DNA of 64,000 nt from Chaetorhynchus papuensis (GCA_013396525.1 VWYX01000772.1:248001-312000), one strand, 5' to 3'; shown: positions 1 to 15,200, counted from the first letter of the stretch. Made by a program: numbers and translations. The notes: generated from the sequence alone by a model not told the origin.

Positions 1-3000
1 AGCACTTTAAAGAAGGAAAGAAGGATAGAAAAGGTATGCAAGAATAGCACATGATCAAAAAATGAAAAGGGATTTTGCATCCCAACATACTCAGTCCTAT
101 CTAAGGGAGTTACCTTGATCATTGAGCAAAAATCAGAGCCAAGATGTATAAAAGAAACGGCTAAATTTCTCCCATGATTATCATAACACATACTCCTTTT
201 TTCTCAGTTCTCTCTGTGATGTGAAAACTGAAATGTTGGGTACTTTAAGGAAGTGGCCATTAACTTCGACTCTGAAAAAAAATTTCCTTATCCTCTGTCT
301 ATGCAATATGAAAGCATAACTCTTGCATTTCTGGCATTTGTCTGTGTTTTGTTCTGAAATTAGCATTTCTTCAAAACCTTGTTTCGAAATGTTGTCCATT
401 TCGTAATGTTGAATTCTTACAGTTCTTTTTTCTGTTCCTCTCTTGCCCCTTAAGATATAGACCCAAAACTTTATGCATCAGACATCTAAACCCAAAGCCT
501 CTAATAAAGTTAATGAGGATTTAAATAATCCCAAGGCCTTGCTTTTTAACTTTTGCTTGTCCTCTAAAGTGCACCATACTGATTATCTTTGAATTCCTAA
601 ATGGCCCATCACAAAGGAAGTTCTGAGTCAAAGTACAGCAGCCTTCTCCTTTTTATAGGACACGATCTGAATGAAGACAGAAAAGGGATGGATATCCATG
701 GCCGTGTATTGAAAAGCTGGTGCAAATGCTGTCATTAAAAAAGTTAATCCTTCTTAGCAGCTGAATTTATATAGGGAAACAGCCCCTGTGGTAGCAGGAT
801 CTCTTACAGAGCTTAGTCTTCAGTGAGGAATGCTGGCAGGGAATTTCATTCTGCACTTAAGTGACTCTGCAGTGGAAGACCATCGTGTCTGTTCCACTGT
901 ACTCAATGTAAGTTGTATTTCCTCCTCTTTCTTCTGGAGTGTCTGGATATTGAGGTGAAAAAAAACGGGTTCATTCTGGCTAGCTCTTACTCCAAGAAGT
1001 CAGCATTTCTCGATGACCTAAGGCGAAGCATGAAAATTCCAGTGAGGAAAAACCTCACTCATACAGTGCAAAATCAGGTTGATTTGAGTACGTACATTTA
1101 TCTGACTCCTTTGAAAACCTTGCCTAAAATTCATGGTGTGATCAGCAATGTAAGAATATATAAAACAAATTAAAGTAGAGAAGTATCCAACAAAATGAAA
1201 CTCTGAGAGTAAGAATGAAACTCCTCTGGGGGACAGTTGTGCTGACTAGTTAAGCCACAGTTTGTGTGATTCAGTCCTGTTTAATTTCTTTCTAATACAG
1301 TCCCCCTGTTTGGATTTTTTTTTTTTTTTTGTATTTATAGGCAAAAACCAAAACACCTGAATAGGGATTGGATTACCTTAAGATGCTGGATAAATGCTAT
1401 AACATATCGGTCAATTATCAACCTTATTTTCACTCCAATGGAGCAGCAGAAAATCTACACTATTATAATAACAGCTATTTGCTCAGCAGGTTTACTTAAT
1501 GGAATGAGAAGAATTAAGAGAGAAAGCCCTGCTGCCTTAGCACAGCAAGAAATAATTCCCATAGCTTGAAAAAGAATTTGAGAGGATAAGATTGCTAAAT
1601 ATGGCAATTTACTCAAGTTCCTAGAAAATCCATATATAATCTGCTGAAAGCATAGAAAATGCAATTGCTAATTAAGAATACATATGGTCAGATGCTCATA
1701 AGCTAACTTCCAGGAGAGCACTTGTAGAATGACACAACCCTGCCACGATGTTAAGTTTTTTCTGTTCATATGAAGTTGTCTTTTATTTCTATGTAGCTGA
1801 TAGCTAAATACAGTTGCATATAAAATTAGTAGTCAGCGGCTGAGCATTTATTTATACAAGTATAGACTTATAAATATTGTAGTACTAATAATTAAAGTCA
1901 TAAGGAATGCAGTGCTGTCTGTATTTCTGATGTCTTGTTGTTGAGGCAGATTAGATTGACATCACATTTAATTTTGCAATAGGTCGACAACAGAAGTAAC
2001 TTAATGAGAGTTTCGTTTCCTCAGGTCCCCTGTTGTCTCAGTTACCCCTATCCACAATTAAAATGTGATACTTGGTCTGTAAATTTTGAGTAAAGTTTAG
2101 GTTCCTCTAGTATAAGAATTTTGTTATGTATAAAACTGTCACCCTATGGGATAATATTGGAATGTATAGTTCACAGGCTTCTTTAACTCCCTACTGAAAT
2201 AAAACTCCACTTCAGCAAATAGTATGTCCATGATTTCTGAACACTTTCACTGAACACTTATCACACTAGATATAAGGCTGCATTCTGGTTTATGACAATA
2301 AGCATTGTGCCCCAGGGAAAAAAAAGAAACAGCAATCCTATAAAAATATTAAAAATGTTTGCGTATTGTTCATGCAATTCACAGGGATATACTGGAGTGT
2401 CTAGGGCAAATGATGCTTATTTTGAACTAGAGAGACCTGAAAGCCAAAGAAGATGCCAGCAGGGAGGCCCAGGCTCAAACATGGACCCACAAGCACACAA
2501 CATCTAAATCTCGAATCAATGCCATGTGGGAGCTGAGCTGTTGATTCCCTCCATGGCACAATAGGGGTTATTTGGCCAGAACACCTTGGTGACTCCTGTT
2601 ACAGACAGCCACGAGGACCAGAACTGTCACAACCCAGTCTAAAGAACACTCCTCAGGAACTGCAGAGAAGCTGAAATTGTACATTGAAAAAGGGATGACA
2701 TTCTCTATGTTTATGAGCTCATGAATTTGTTTCACTGTTTGCCTGCAGAACCCAATACTTTCTAATCTTTCCCCTGCAATCCCTACAGTGAACACAAATA
2801 TAACTAAGTGTAGGCAGAAAACACTCTGCAGTGTATCAGGAGAGTATCCCATAGAAACAGATTAAGAGCTGTTCTAGAAAACCAAACAGGCCTTTAAATT
2901 AAACACAGCTTCACTTTGAAGCTGGTGTATAAAACTTTTTTGGTGCCCTTAAGATGCGTTTCTCTGAACAGAGGTTCCTATTGTGACGTTCCTGCACGTG

Positions 3001-5699
3001 GCAGTAACAACATGGGTTTACTCTCTGTTTGATAAAGTTGTGTGCTTTAAGTCTGACAACACTCCCCATACCGTGCTGCCTATCAGCACTTTGAACAAAG
3101 CTTTATTTTTTCACTTGGAAACAGTGCTGATGCATTATTAATCCAGGAATAAAACGTAGTTTATCAAATAGTGGTTTAGAAGTTGCCCTCAAAACACTGA
3201 GATTTACAAGCCAAATTCGAAATTTCTTAACATTTTCTAGTTAAATATTAAACATCATTTGCACAGAGACACTATTGTGCAGTCAGTCACAATGCAATCT
3301 AAACAATAGCTAAATGAAAATTCTATTATTTCTGCTAAGTGTAACCAATTGTTATTCTTACTACTCCCCTCCAATCTGAGGACCAAGAATTCAACATTAC
3401 AAAATGAACATTAGCTAACAACGTAAGATCTTCTGTTCAGGAGAGTGAAAGAAAGACTGACAATGAATGTAAGAATGGAATAATCATCTGTTGAATAGTC
3501 CATTCAAAATATTTCTAAAATTATTAATAGACCTTAACTGAGTCTTCTTCAGACAAATTTTCAGTTGTGTAAAAGCTGCTACCCTTAGCTGATAAAAGAC
3601 ATCACATGTAAACAATTACTTAAATGAGAATTTGTAAAAAGAACAGGAAAATATGTTGAAAAGATATTTAGGAACCTTATTTTTCGTATCTTTTTTTTTA
3701 AATCCTGACTTCTTCAAGACCTACATGAATTTGACGGAACATGAGAATTGCTTGGATCTGGGTCAGCTAATTTACTGAAATAGCTAAATCACACTCTGGA
3801 CATGTCTCTCTCATCTATTAGTTGTACAGAAGCCTCAGAGAAATGCAAATCTTAATTCAAGCACTCACTGTAAAATCCAGATGCTGAGCGTGATTGATCT
3901 GTGCCTCCTTTTATGGTGGGGTGGTCCTTGCAGGCAAAGCCCAGGCAGATAATTCTTTTGATCTAATGTGCTGCTGATTCTTGACAATAGGCAACCTCTG
4001 CTTCCCCTCACAACTTCACAGAGCTCATCCTTCCTTATAGCAAAGAAAAAGAAACCTTGGCACGGTCCTCACTGACCACAGAGGGACCAGCAGCCAGGTT
4101 AAGGGCAGCATTCAACAAAGATCCAGTGTTCCTTTTAGCAGCAAATACAAATTTTGTAATACCTCAAAGACTAAAACATAGAAAAATAAATGCAGTTCCA
4201 TGATGGCTTCTCCCAGTCACCATTTCATCTACCTCTATAGACCAGTTTTTCTGCTAGTTGAAGTATCTTTGCATCATGATGAATTGCTTGGTGTAGATTC
4301 AACATCTTGCTTCAGATCCTCACCTTGAACCAGCCCCAACCCTTCCCTAGATGCTGCCATGGCTCCAGGGGACAGCAGGGAGCTGAGGCTCTGATGCACA
4401 GCAGCTGTGCCAAAAACCAGTTCTTTCCCTAAGTTTGGGTTTTTAATGTCCCACTGGAGCACACTTCCAGATTAACACATTTCAGTGCGTCTGTGTCCCT
4501 GAACAAAAGCTGCAGTGGTTAGTCAACCTTGTGGGAAGTCAGCGTTGTCTTCTGACTCGGTGTCACCAGTAAAAGTCTCTCAGGGCTGAGTAATAGCTGC
4601 TCAATTCTCTGCAGACTTAGTCATTAAATGCTACATTAAATTGCAGGTTTTGTGAGGAACTTTTTGTGTAGAAAATGCCAAATGTGCAGAAATCAGATCA
4701 CTTGGAATTCCAGAATATCTAGCCTTCTCTGAAAGCACTTACCTTGCTAAATTAATGGTCTGCTGCTGGTGGTTAAATGAAGGCTTCAATATGTTATCTA
4801 TCGCCTCTACAGACTGCTTCAAGCAAACACAAGACCCCATCCTTCTCCCGAAATTTGCTGTCTATATTTTTGTTCTTGGCAAATTTGGACACTTCTATAA
4901 TCTATTAAACAAAGTTCCAGATGTGTTTGCTGACACTTAAAAACTCATAAGTAGAAAATGTTTTGCTCGTAATAATGTTTACATGATTAGGTACATTTTT
5001 AATTAAAAGTAGCAGAAGACATTAGATCATAGAAATTAAATAACCGCCTCACTGACTGATTTATTGGAAACATTTAGCAAGAAGATTTTACTGCAATAAT
5101 GGTGGTAGCACCAGGTTCCTATTTAATGTATGTTTTCAGAGATATTTAGCCCACAAATATTTCAGAATTATCTCACACATGATACTATGTGTATATCAAG
5201 TTGTTATGGAGAAACAGTATAGCGATAATCAGAAATACTAGATTTGAAGTACAAATACATCTTTTTCCCTTTTAAATTTAGGTTGGGAAAGTTTAAAAAA
5301 AAAGGGTTCATCTTATTAAATGTAAAACATAAATTGGAAAATGCAAAGCTTGGTCAAATTAAATAATTTTCAAGTAATCATGCTATAAACAAACATAATA
5401 AACTCAATCACAGCTTTAAGAAATTATATATGATTTAAAGTTAGCTGCAGCTCCCATGCCATCATAATTTTTAAGGTAAAGACGTATTTGAAGTGATGTC
5501 ACCAAATTCCAAGAAGAAATCTTTTCAGTAAATACTGAGAATAAACCACTACTTCACAATTGATTTTCACATCAGTTCTCTGCGTGTATTTAAATCAGGC
5601 ACATTATTTCAGTAGCAAAATATGATATGCAAAATCAAGTTTCTGTGGTGATCAAAAGATCATTAGTACATTACTTGAGTCAATCAGTTTTGTTTGTAA
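1..5699. other. Intergenic AT-rich DNA
   Basis: No coding exon or RNA gene is recognised. The longest open frames, about 71-98 codons, lack domains and splice context (for example 913-1173 plus and 2568-2852 minus). Apart from the T16 run I see no recognisable repeat. Confidence 0.7.
1315..1330 (+). repeat. Poly(T) run
   Basis: Sixteen consecutive T residues, possibly the tail of a decayed minus-strand retroposon, though no element body is recognisable beside it. Confidence 0.8.
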
Positions 5700-6135
5700 A
5701 GGCTTTGTCTTTGTGAAATAGTTCCTGCCAAATAAAGAAAATGCTACCGTAAGCTCATGAGGGGTGAATCCTTCAGCAATTACCAGCAGATTGCCCCCAG
5801 ATGCCATGTATCCATCAGGTTTACCTCAGTTTGCTTTCTTTAACCTGCCCCACACATCATCTGATCATTGGTAATTAAAAAAAGAGGCAGAAAATGGGAA
5901 AATCCTTTTCACTGAATTTGAATTACGAACGTCTGAAACTGACATGAAATGTAAGGTGTTTTATTGCGTTTCTCGGCAGACTCTGAAAGCAATGACGATC
6001 TTAATGCCAAATGGTTCTGTAACCAGCAGGAACGTTGTAAAGCCACTGAATTAAATCGCTTGGGCATTACTTATGCTTATATTACCAGAGCCTTTATCTC
6101 CTTGCAAGCATTCATTACCACAGTGATTCAAAAAT
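5700..6135. promoter_or_regulatory. Candidate conserved non-coding element
   Basis: About 430 bp without repeats, with clustered transcription-factor-like cores: CAATTA, TGGTAATTAAAA, GAATTACGAA, a run of CAGATG-type E-boxes, and TCATCTGATCATTGG. The texture is complex and non-repetitive, unlike the surrounding A/T-drifted DNA. Conservation cannot be tested from one sequence, so this rests on composition and motif density only. Confidence 0.25.
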
Positions 6136-7141
6136 AAAACCAACTTCACAGCCTTCTTTTTAATTTAAAAGAGATTAAATAACTATCTGTTTGAGGAACA
6201 TGCCCTAGCTCTGTAGCTATTTGTGCGTACAAAACTAATTTAAAAGCAATAGACCAAGCTGGCACTAGTACAACGTAATAGCTCCTCATTTTGTAATACT
6301 ACCCACAAATTTTGCTCCAGCAAGCTAAACATTCTTCAGTGATTGTCAGGTATCTGGGTTTACGTGAACTACAAGAAATTTTGATTCAATATCTGCAGTA
6401 GAGACTGCAGACAAGATGAAATATTTTGTGGTGCATGAAAGCTCTATCCTGAGCCAACTCTTTTGACATTTCTACGGTTCTAGTGTGGACCTGACAAATT
6501 AATACCCGAGGCAGGTTGGAACTTTGAAGTTAAATGTGCAATTATTCCAGTTGAATGTAAAATGTTTTCATGACATGAAGTGCCTGTGAGGCAGCAATTC
6601 ATTTACAAGACTACAAGATAGAAGGTTTAACATCAGTCATGTAAATGGCATTTTGATCTTTTCCCATTCTGAACAGAAATACTTGTAGGGCCTCCTGGAA
6701 ATCAGCTATATGACCACCCTCAAATGCTTTCCTTTTTTAAAATTTGTATATCTGATTCTCCTACATGATAAGGAACTTCCTAGTAACCATCTTCCCAGTG
6801 CTCATGAAGAGAACAAATCTTTCTTTTAGAGGGTGCGTAGGATGAATATAATGAGTCAGTTGTAGGAAGAGGACTGCATGTGAATGCTGTGTGAAACCAA
6901 TAGATCTCAACTCCTGAGCTCAGAACCCTGACTGTTCTATTCTGCATGCAGTGTTAAGTTTACATAGTTACAGAAAACAACAGAAAAGCCCAACAAACAC
7001 AGACATCTCTCAACAATTTCTCCAAAACAGAGCAGGTCCCAGAAAAAAAGCCAATGATTGCACCTGAGATTTTGTAGCAGGAATTTTTGGTACAAGTGTG
7101 AGGCTGACCACCCGTTATTTTTGTAACAGTAAGTGTAGGCT

Positions 7142-7239
7142 TGTATACTAATATAACTATTATACATATATATGCATATCATTATATATACATATATGTG
7201 TATGGGTACATATACATGTACATATATATGCATATATCA
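7142..7239. repeat. TA/CA-rich alternating purine-pyrimidine microsatellite
   Basis: Nearly 100 bp of imperfect TATACA/ATATGT alternation. It includes the 14-bp palindrome ATATATGCATATAT (7224-7237) and the octamer TACATGTA. Such DNA unwinds and extrudes cruciforms readily and is length-variable. Confidence 0.85.
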
Positions 7240-7860
7240 ATTTATGAAACCATGAGCCAAGAGATAACCCATACATCCATTAGAGCTGCACACACAGGAC
7301 CCTAACACAAGAAGTCTGTCATTCTTTCTGGTGAAAAACAGTCAAAAACCTTTTCTTCAAAGGAGGGTAATGGAGACAGATTCGACTAAGAGGCATTTTT
7401 TGCTTCATTGGGACCAGAACTCCTATTCTCCAGATTTTTTTTCATGTCAGCATATATAAGTGGATGTTTCTTATGGTTTTGCATTTGCTAAATTTAGGAA
7501 TTCAGTAAAAGTGCATTTGTTATTCTGTTCTGCATATATTGAGGCTCTCTTCTAAAATAATCCATTACACCTATATTTCTTTGCACAGTATAAAGTAGAA
7601 TTGTGAGCCACTGAAATGAAAGGAAAATTCCCAATAAATACACGATTTCACTAATTGTGCTAAAAACAGTGTGCAAGATAGTGAAGAACAGCATCAGATG
7701 TAAGGAATAAATTAAAATGAAGCAAAACCTCTTCTATTTCCTTCTGTCATCAGCAGTTTAGTCTTGCAAATAAGTTTGGGAGTAATAGAACTGAATTCAA
7801 GTTCCCTGAAAATCTTGCAGGTAAATTCTGACATATGTGGCTTATAAATGACACTATGGG

Positions 7861-7900
7861 CTGTTTTATTTATTAACTAGCTGTTTTATTTATTACCTTG
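7861..7900 (+). repeat. 20-bp tandem duplication
   Basis: CTGTTTTATTTATTAACTAG (7861-7880) is followed directly by CTGTTTTATTTATTACCTTG (7881-7900), differing at two positions. It is a simple local duplication. Confidence 0.9.
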
Positions 7901-9225
7901 CTCTTCTAATTTTGAAATGCCAAGGAAAGGCGACCCATGAAATTCAAATTTTGGTTCACCAATTGCACGTATATCACAACTCCATAGCCAGATTTGTTCT
8001 TTGCTCAAGCAGTGTTTAGTACTGAGAACTTCCTGGCTGCTGGCACCAGAGCCTGCCCCAGTCTGTCAAGAAATGAGAGGACAGGGGAACCTCCACATCA
8101 GCAACCATGTTCAACAGTAATGCCAGATGTGAAACTCTCGTTAACAGAGTGAGATCCTGGCCCTGAGGAAATCAATGACCCCAGACAGGCACACCCCCCC
8201 GAGACTCACCTACAACACAAGGATGCTGCTAAACGTGCGAGCACTGACGTGCAGCTGAGGAAAAGAAAGCCTCAGTACAAAGCCTCACTAGGGACAAAGC
8301 ATAGGCAGAGACAGGACTGTATGTCAAGGAAGTAAGCTGCATTTTAAAATATATTTGAATAAATTGCTCTCAACTGATATGAGTCAGCTCATATTCTATT
8401 GACAGTTATGTTAAAGTACTGTCCTGAAAATAGGTGGTTGGATATAATAAATCAGAGTGGCCCTAAATTTCTACTTTAATATGTCATGATGAGTCTTACA
8501 GAATAATCTTAGGGCAATCTCTCCTTTGGCATTTAGCATTATTTTTGGAGTTATTTTGTCTCTTTCATATTTATGAAGCAGAAGAAAATAATGAAGCAGA
8601 TGGTCATGGCAGAACACTGATTTCAAAAAGGAAAGTGTGAGTCAACCTGTATCGAAATGCAGACAGAATAGATTAGCAAAGAACACTGACCCTATGATCA
8701 GGAATTCAAAACTCATGTAAAAGCCTGTGAATCCTCGTGGATATTTCAGACAAAGTGAGAACAGGTGAAGTTGCCACTGGGAGCTCTGGAGGGAAGGAAG
8801 CAAATATTTTTTGGGTGCTGGGGAGAGGCTTCAGCATCTCCCTTGTTCCATTTCTACCACCCACAAGGAAGTGCACACGTAAGCCATGCCATTTTATAAG
8901 AACATGCATTACAGCAGCTGAAGGGTTGAATGAAGTAAATATTTTATTCAAATTCACAAATCCATTTTTTTTCCTTTCAAAAGTAATATATAAATGCAGA
9001 TAAGGGCTGCAACATGGGGAAGAGTTTAGAATGGATCCGTGAGAGTTCCTTACCTCCCAGAGGTGTTTCTATATGTGTGACAAGACAGAGGAATTCAGAA
9101 TTAATGATTACAAGTCACACTTCCTGTATCATTCCTTCTCTAAAGATTTTTTAATGACGCCTCGATCTTGAAACATGCAAGAATTTTTTTCACACCTACA
9201 GGTAAATTATATGCTCAGGTTTCTG

Positions 9226-9262
9226 CATACTACTGTACACTTTCATACTACTGTATCACTTT
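9226..9262 (+). repeat. 18/19-bp tandem duplication
   Basis: CATACTACTGTACACTTT is followed immediately by CATACTACTGTATCACTTT, the second copy having one extra base. Confidence 0.9.
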
Positions 9263-12200
9263 CAAAGACATTTGGCCATGCCAGTCACTCTGTAGAAAAT
9301 ACTTTAAAATAAAGCAGCTAAAAATTACTGGAAAGTAGACTTATAAAAGCAAGCCACTGGGTTCAACTTTGTGCACATATTCACGGAGTTTAAAGCAGAC
9401 GGGACCATCAGATACTGCTGTCTCATGACCTGCTAAACACCTGTTAACCCAGTGTTCTGACAATTACTAATGTCTGACTTGAATTTAATTACAACCTATC
9501 CTGCTGAAGATCATCAATTCTTTATTTGAAGGAAAAGTGTGACTATAAGTACATGACCTTCAAAAGCAACTCACTCTAGTTGTTCATCTAATAACATCTA
9601 ATGTTCATGTAAGGCTGCTCTAGCACGCCTCATTTAAATTTCCCTGGCTTCTGCTTCCAGGCACTTGTTATTCTTATGAATTTTCCACAAGGTTAAAGAA
9701 TCTGCAATCTGCATTTCTTCCTTTTCTGTGGCAGATATTTGTGCACAGTATTCAAGTCACCTCTTTTCAGTGAACAAACTGAATTTATTGCCTCTCTAAT
9801 TCAAAAACTTTTTAAATGTACATTCTTGTGGCTGTTTTTTTTACTTTCCATATCCATTTAAAATGGGGCTACTGGACTGGAATGAATTGTTTCTGTATCA
9901 TCCATATCAATGAGATATTCAGAGTTAAATTTTATTGTCTCTTATTTTGGCCCTACACGTATATTATTAGTAACAGCTTAAGGGTTTGTTGAGTCAGAGC
10001 TTGAGGATTTGTTTAGTTGTCCACTTTGAAGCTACTTCTTGAGTGTCACTGCTTTCCAAGATTCAGTCTGTTATGCTGGGCATGGAGTTCACATTCATTG
10101 TCTCTAGACATATTTTGCATTTAACTGTATCTGAATACACTTTGCTTCAACTTTCCCAGACAGTCTTTGCTGAGATTCACCCCTCTGCCCATCATCGTCT
10201 GCAAGTTTTATTCACCATGATTTTTCCAGTTCATTGATGTGAATATTCAGTACTGGGAAGAATGGCTGCAACTCACTGCAAACGCTGCATAAAACCTCCT
10301 GCTTTAGTCCCAAATGAAAAGTTAATGCTACACGGTATCAGTAAATCACATATTAGATGGTTTTATTAGACAAGTCTAAACAAACAGCTGTCAATAGCAA
10401 CAGTATGTCAAATGTCTGAGCAACTACATGTAGTTAATTTTACCAACCACATTTGAAAGTTTTTTGGGCACTGAAATTGGGCTCTTGACACAATGGGATG
10501 ATATGGAAAATTTCCAGAAGGCTGAGGAGGACTCCTTTTTTCTTTGAGTCTCTGCTCATGGTTATTGTAACGCTCATTCCTGCTCTGGACTATGTGATTC
10601 CAACATTTCACTCTTAAAACTGCTGTGAAATTAGTGGTTGCCTGTAACTGGAAAGATTCCCCGTTTAAATGTTGAAAAGAGGCCATCTGCTTGTGATTCA
10701 CTCAGAGAAGGCAGGAGAGAAAAGGAAGGATTGAGCGTGCTTCAGTAGGAGATAGCATGGCTGATTTACATATTTGCTACACTGCTGAGGTTAGTCAGCA
10801 TCTGTAAATGTCTGAGTGCATTTAAACGATAAGCCTTGGTTAAATATGAGCAAAAAAATAAAAAAAGCACAAAGCTCAATAGATGTCTGGAAACTATTTC
10901 ATTCACGAAATCCCCTCTCTTCCTAGCTACAGTGCCTGACTCCCTTCCAGTGAAAGCAAGGTCTGAAGGGCACAGTCTATGTCCAGTTGCAGACCTGTAC
11001 GAATACTGTGTCTGGGATGATTTTCTGTGGAGCTTCATCTTGATTCCACGTTCAGTTTATTCCTCTAGGGTTGCTGGCTGAGCAATTTTTGAAAATTGGT
11101 GTTTGCAAACCACGTGTGATACATACAATCCACACACTGCAGTCTGAGCTCTGCAGCAGCGCTTCTTGTGCAGCCCAGCATATGCCTGGGCTGTTTCTCA
11201 GCAAGGATGAAGCTGCAGAAGAATGAGGAGAGGGAGGGTCATAGGATTCCCACTGGCCACCCCTGCTGAAAGATGGTAGTCTCAGCCTCTGCCTTCCAAA
11301 ACCTTTACCTGCAAAATCCCATCTGCTTATATTCATTAATTACGTGGTGCCGGCTATGGTATTCTTCTGAACTCCCATGCGATGACGAAGCTCACTAATT
11401 GAGCAAAAGAACTAAACTTGCAAAAATACAAACCAGAGAGTTTTCTGCTGTACTGTTGTAAGTGGGTTGTAGAAGGATGTTGTGAGTGTTGGGGGCGGTG
11501 CAGAGCTGAGAGACAGGAGCAGAGGCAGAGAAGGAGTTGCAGAGAAGGACCTCCCTCAGTGGCTACTGGGTCTCAGAGGTACCCCACACTTTCAGGCTGC
11601 ATTTCTGAGTCCTCCTGAGCCAGGATGAGCAGCTCCTGCCCACCAGCCACCTCAGAGATGTGGGTAGCTAAGCACCTGCTTGGAAAGACGTCTTTCCCAG
11701 AGGTTATTTGGACTAGCTTGACATTTCAAAATGTTTGTGTCTAAGATTGCCCTTAGCTATAGAAGAGCTGTATCTGCCTGTTTCCTAAAACAGAACAGAA
11801 TGATTTGTCAAGCTCTGCCTTTCCTGAATAATTATTACTAAGTTTTCCTGACTACTTTGAGTAATCTTGCAAGAGAGATTATTCTTGTTTCTGCCCCTTT
11901 TAAACATTTTCCAGCTTGCTAGCTTTATTGCTTCTGATATCATATTTTCATACTCCATAAACATTTTTAAATTGCCTCATTTTAAAGTTATTTAAATTTT
12001 TAATTCACACAATAAAGTAAATGCTTTGTTTTCTTTTTCTTTGAATAAATTTTTCTCCTTTTTCTTGTTTTTCTCAGATGTGAAATAATAAGTACTCATG
12101 TGCATGTAGACATGAATGTACCTCAACTCACAGTATGATCATTTACTCACATATTCTGAAAATTTCAGTTCCAGCCACAAATAGTAAAAGACTGATGTTA

Positions 12201-15200
12201 AAAATATCTTTTAAAATAAACAGGCAAACCTCATAAACATTCACATTTGAATGACAATGTCATAAATTCCTAAGCTGGTTAAATAACAAAACCTTTTAAA
12301 GAGAGTATTTGTTTAACAGAAGTCAGGCAGTATCGCTTGCTTTATAATGCATAATAACTGAATCAGTCACTATAGGGTTTTTACTCTGTGTGCAATATAC
12401 AAGTAAGGTAAACCCAGATAGCTGTTTGCAAAGTCAAGTATTGCTCTCTCTGACCAGAAATTTCCTAAGGTTTTTCTCCTCTGTATTAAAGTTTCAGTCT
12501 TTGACATTCAATTTAAGAAGGAGATGAAGGGGCATTCATTTTGAGATTAGACAGGGAATGATTTTGTAAGTGAACACAAATCCATGCCTCCTAACTTGGA
12601 AAGGCTTCATTGTGTGCTTCACTAGGCTTTTGCTGAAGTTTTGTTTTGGTTTAGGCATTTATCTCTTTATTTTGCAAAATTTGTTATTCTGAAAATTACT
12701 AATATAATGTGGGTGGAGAACAAGACCCTGTTTCTCCAGTTCCCACAGAAAAACTGCAGGGATTAAGGGACATCTGTGTAGGGAAACCAATGTCCTGTCT
12801 CCTGGGGTTTTTTGAAACTGACACCCACTTAAATTTTCTTCAGGCTGCCAAAGAGCAAATAAACATTAAAACTTCTGGGTATTTTTCTCTGCAAATAAAG
12901 GGGCTTCCATAGATACTTTGGTTGAAACACTGCCTATTCATTTTGTAAAGCTCTTTTACAGCCCACTGTGGATGATAATGCTGTAATTACAGTCCTTTTA
13001 AGACTTCATTTTCTACATGATAAACTAGCAATTACCTGATTAGAAAAATTCTGGAGACAAATATTAAGTATACAATAGAAAACAAGTCAGGTCAGATAGG
13101 CAATAATGGACCAGAACTCATATATTTCCAAACCAAAATGTATCTAAAGGCAGTGCTTTGTGCATGTGTAAAACATGTTTAAAACCTGGCTTTCTCATTT
13201 TCCTTTAATAAGATAAAACCGTAGCAGATGTTAGTTCGGGTTGAAAATTGTTCTTTTATTCTGTTTTGTGCATTTTTTTAAAATTTATTTTAGTTTTCTA
13301 CTAATGTAAATCTGTTATACCAGGTAATACCATTGTAAAAGTCCACTTTTAATCCAACTCATTTGGAGGGATGGAAATGTATCCAGTCTATAGTGGTATA
13401 GATGACTTATTGCAGTGTGAGAACTTTACCGAAAAACTAAACTCACAGAAGTACAGAAAGAACTTGAAGCACCTTTCAGGTTCAATCGGAGCTTAGCTCG
13501 GTCTATATTCTTCTGTCTTCAGTCAAGGATTTGTTGGACATGCAATCATTACTATCATGTGATTGTTGCCTGCAGTAAAGTCTTCAGGGCAGGAAAGTTG
13601 GAAAGCTGGAAGCTGGAAATAAAATCAGACCCTCATAGTGTGGGGAAACATTTAAGTAAAGCATTAGAAGCATTATATTTGGGGAAAATATTCAATTGGT
13701 CTGTAATAACCAGGGGAACTGAAGAAAGAAGTGACCCAGAATTGGAACTGAGGTAAATGTGTTAAAGGAAACAGAAAAGCAGGCCCATAGCCACCAAAAG
13801 CAGAAAGGGTAACTCAAGTGTAGGATATCCTATTTTAGGGTCCGGCATCTGCGGCATGAAAAACCTAGCACAGGCTTGTCTGGAGGGTCTGGCAGGAGAG
13901 CAGAGATGAGCATGCTCTGAAGCACGTGCAGGGCCCTGGGGAACATCTCCACCCCATCAGAAGCGACTCTGCACCTGTGGCATTCCCGTGCTGACAGAGC
14001 CAGCAGGGTCTTTTCTTGATGGTGCTGGAAGCAACAGGGAATGAGGTGTCTGGCCAAGGGCAGCTGGGGCAGGAGAGCCACAGCTCCTGCCCAGGCAAGT
14101 CCCTGATATCGCTGTGGTGGAATCACCAAAATGTTACTGTTGGGAAAGTTTCTGTGCGAGTACATGAGAACAGGGGTAATCTCTGTAATTTTGGGGCTTT
14201 TTTACTTTCAAATTAGAAGAGTAAGCAACGTGCGTAGGAAGAGTAATCACCCATTGCTTACGAATCACATATTTGCATCTGAGCTGATTTTATTTAGACA
14301 TTGTTCACAGCCCACTTTTGGGAATTCTCAGGTCACTGACTATTACACACAAGTGATCACACTATCCAAAGGCAGTGTATGGAAACATTTGGAAGGGCGG
14401 TTATTTTAATTCCAATTTCCTTTTTTGCTCCTGAACCATAATAACAAAGACGATAATTGTATAATCCAACTGAGTTTTTAAAAGACCCTTTCACAGACAT
14501 TTTAATGATGTGTTTATGAGAAACTGGCATTTACACATACATTTTTGTAAATGAAAATCATACCAGCTTCAATTTCAATGAAAATATATTATCGTGTATC
14601 TTGGGATTTGCCTGTGTCCTGGGAAGTGCCCCTAGAACTGTTCTGCTGTAAAAAAAATTCTGGCCTGGATCTCAAGCTGTATTTGATGGTCATGTTTCCT
14701 ATTTGTGATAGAAACAGACGACTTTCCTACCATACACATTTGTGAGTTCATGAACTATGGGAGGAAGTTTTCATATTGTGAGCATCTGTTTTCTTCCCCA
14801 TTGAGCTGCACAACTACAGCTGGTAAAGACATGAACTGAGGTGTTAGTCATTTCTGAAATAAAAATAGATATATTCTATGACTTTAGATTTTGGCTATGA
14901 CCCTTTAAGGTATTTTATTCTACTGTGTTTTATTCCATTAACTTACCTAGTTACAGGATTCTTATTTAAGAAAATATTTTTAAAGAATACAAGAAAAAGC
15001 ACAATCATTTTTTATTAACTAAAATGCTTTTTTAATGGGCTATCTTCCAAAGGCAACTAATTTTTTGACTCTTCAATCATTGACTAGCCAACACACCACA
15101 GACAAAACGTATGGATCCAAGCGGTTGGAAAACTGGCACACTACTTAATCTTTTTACAGGAAGTGCTGATTTCTGGAAGTCATTTCATGTAATGGCGTAG

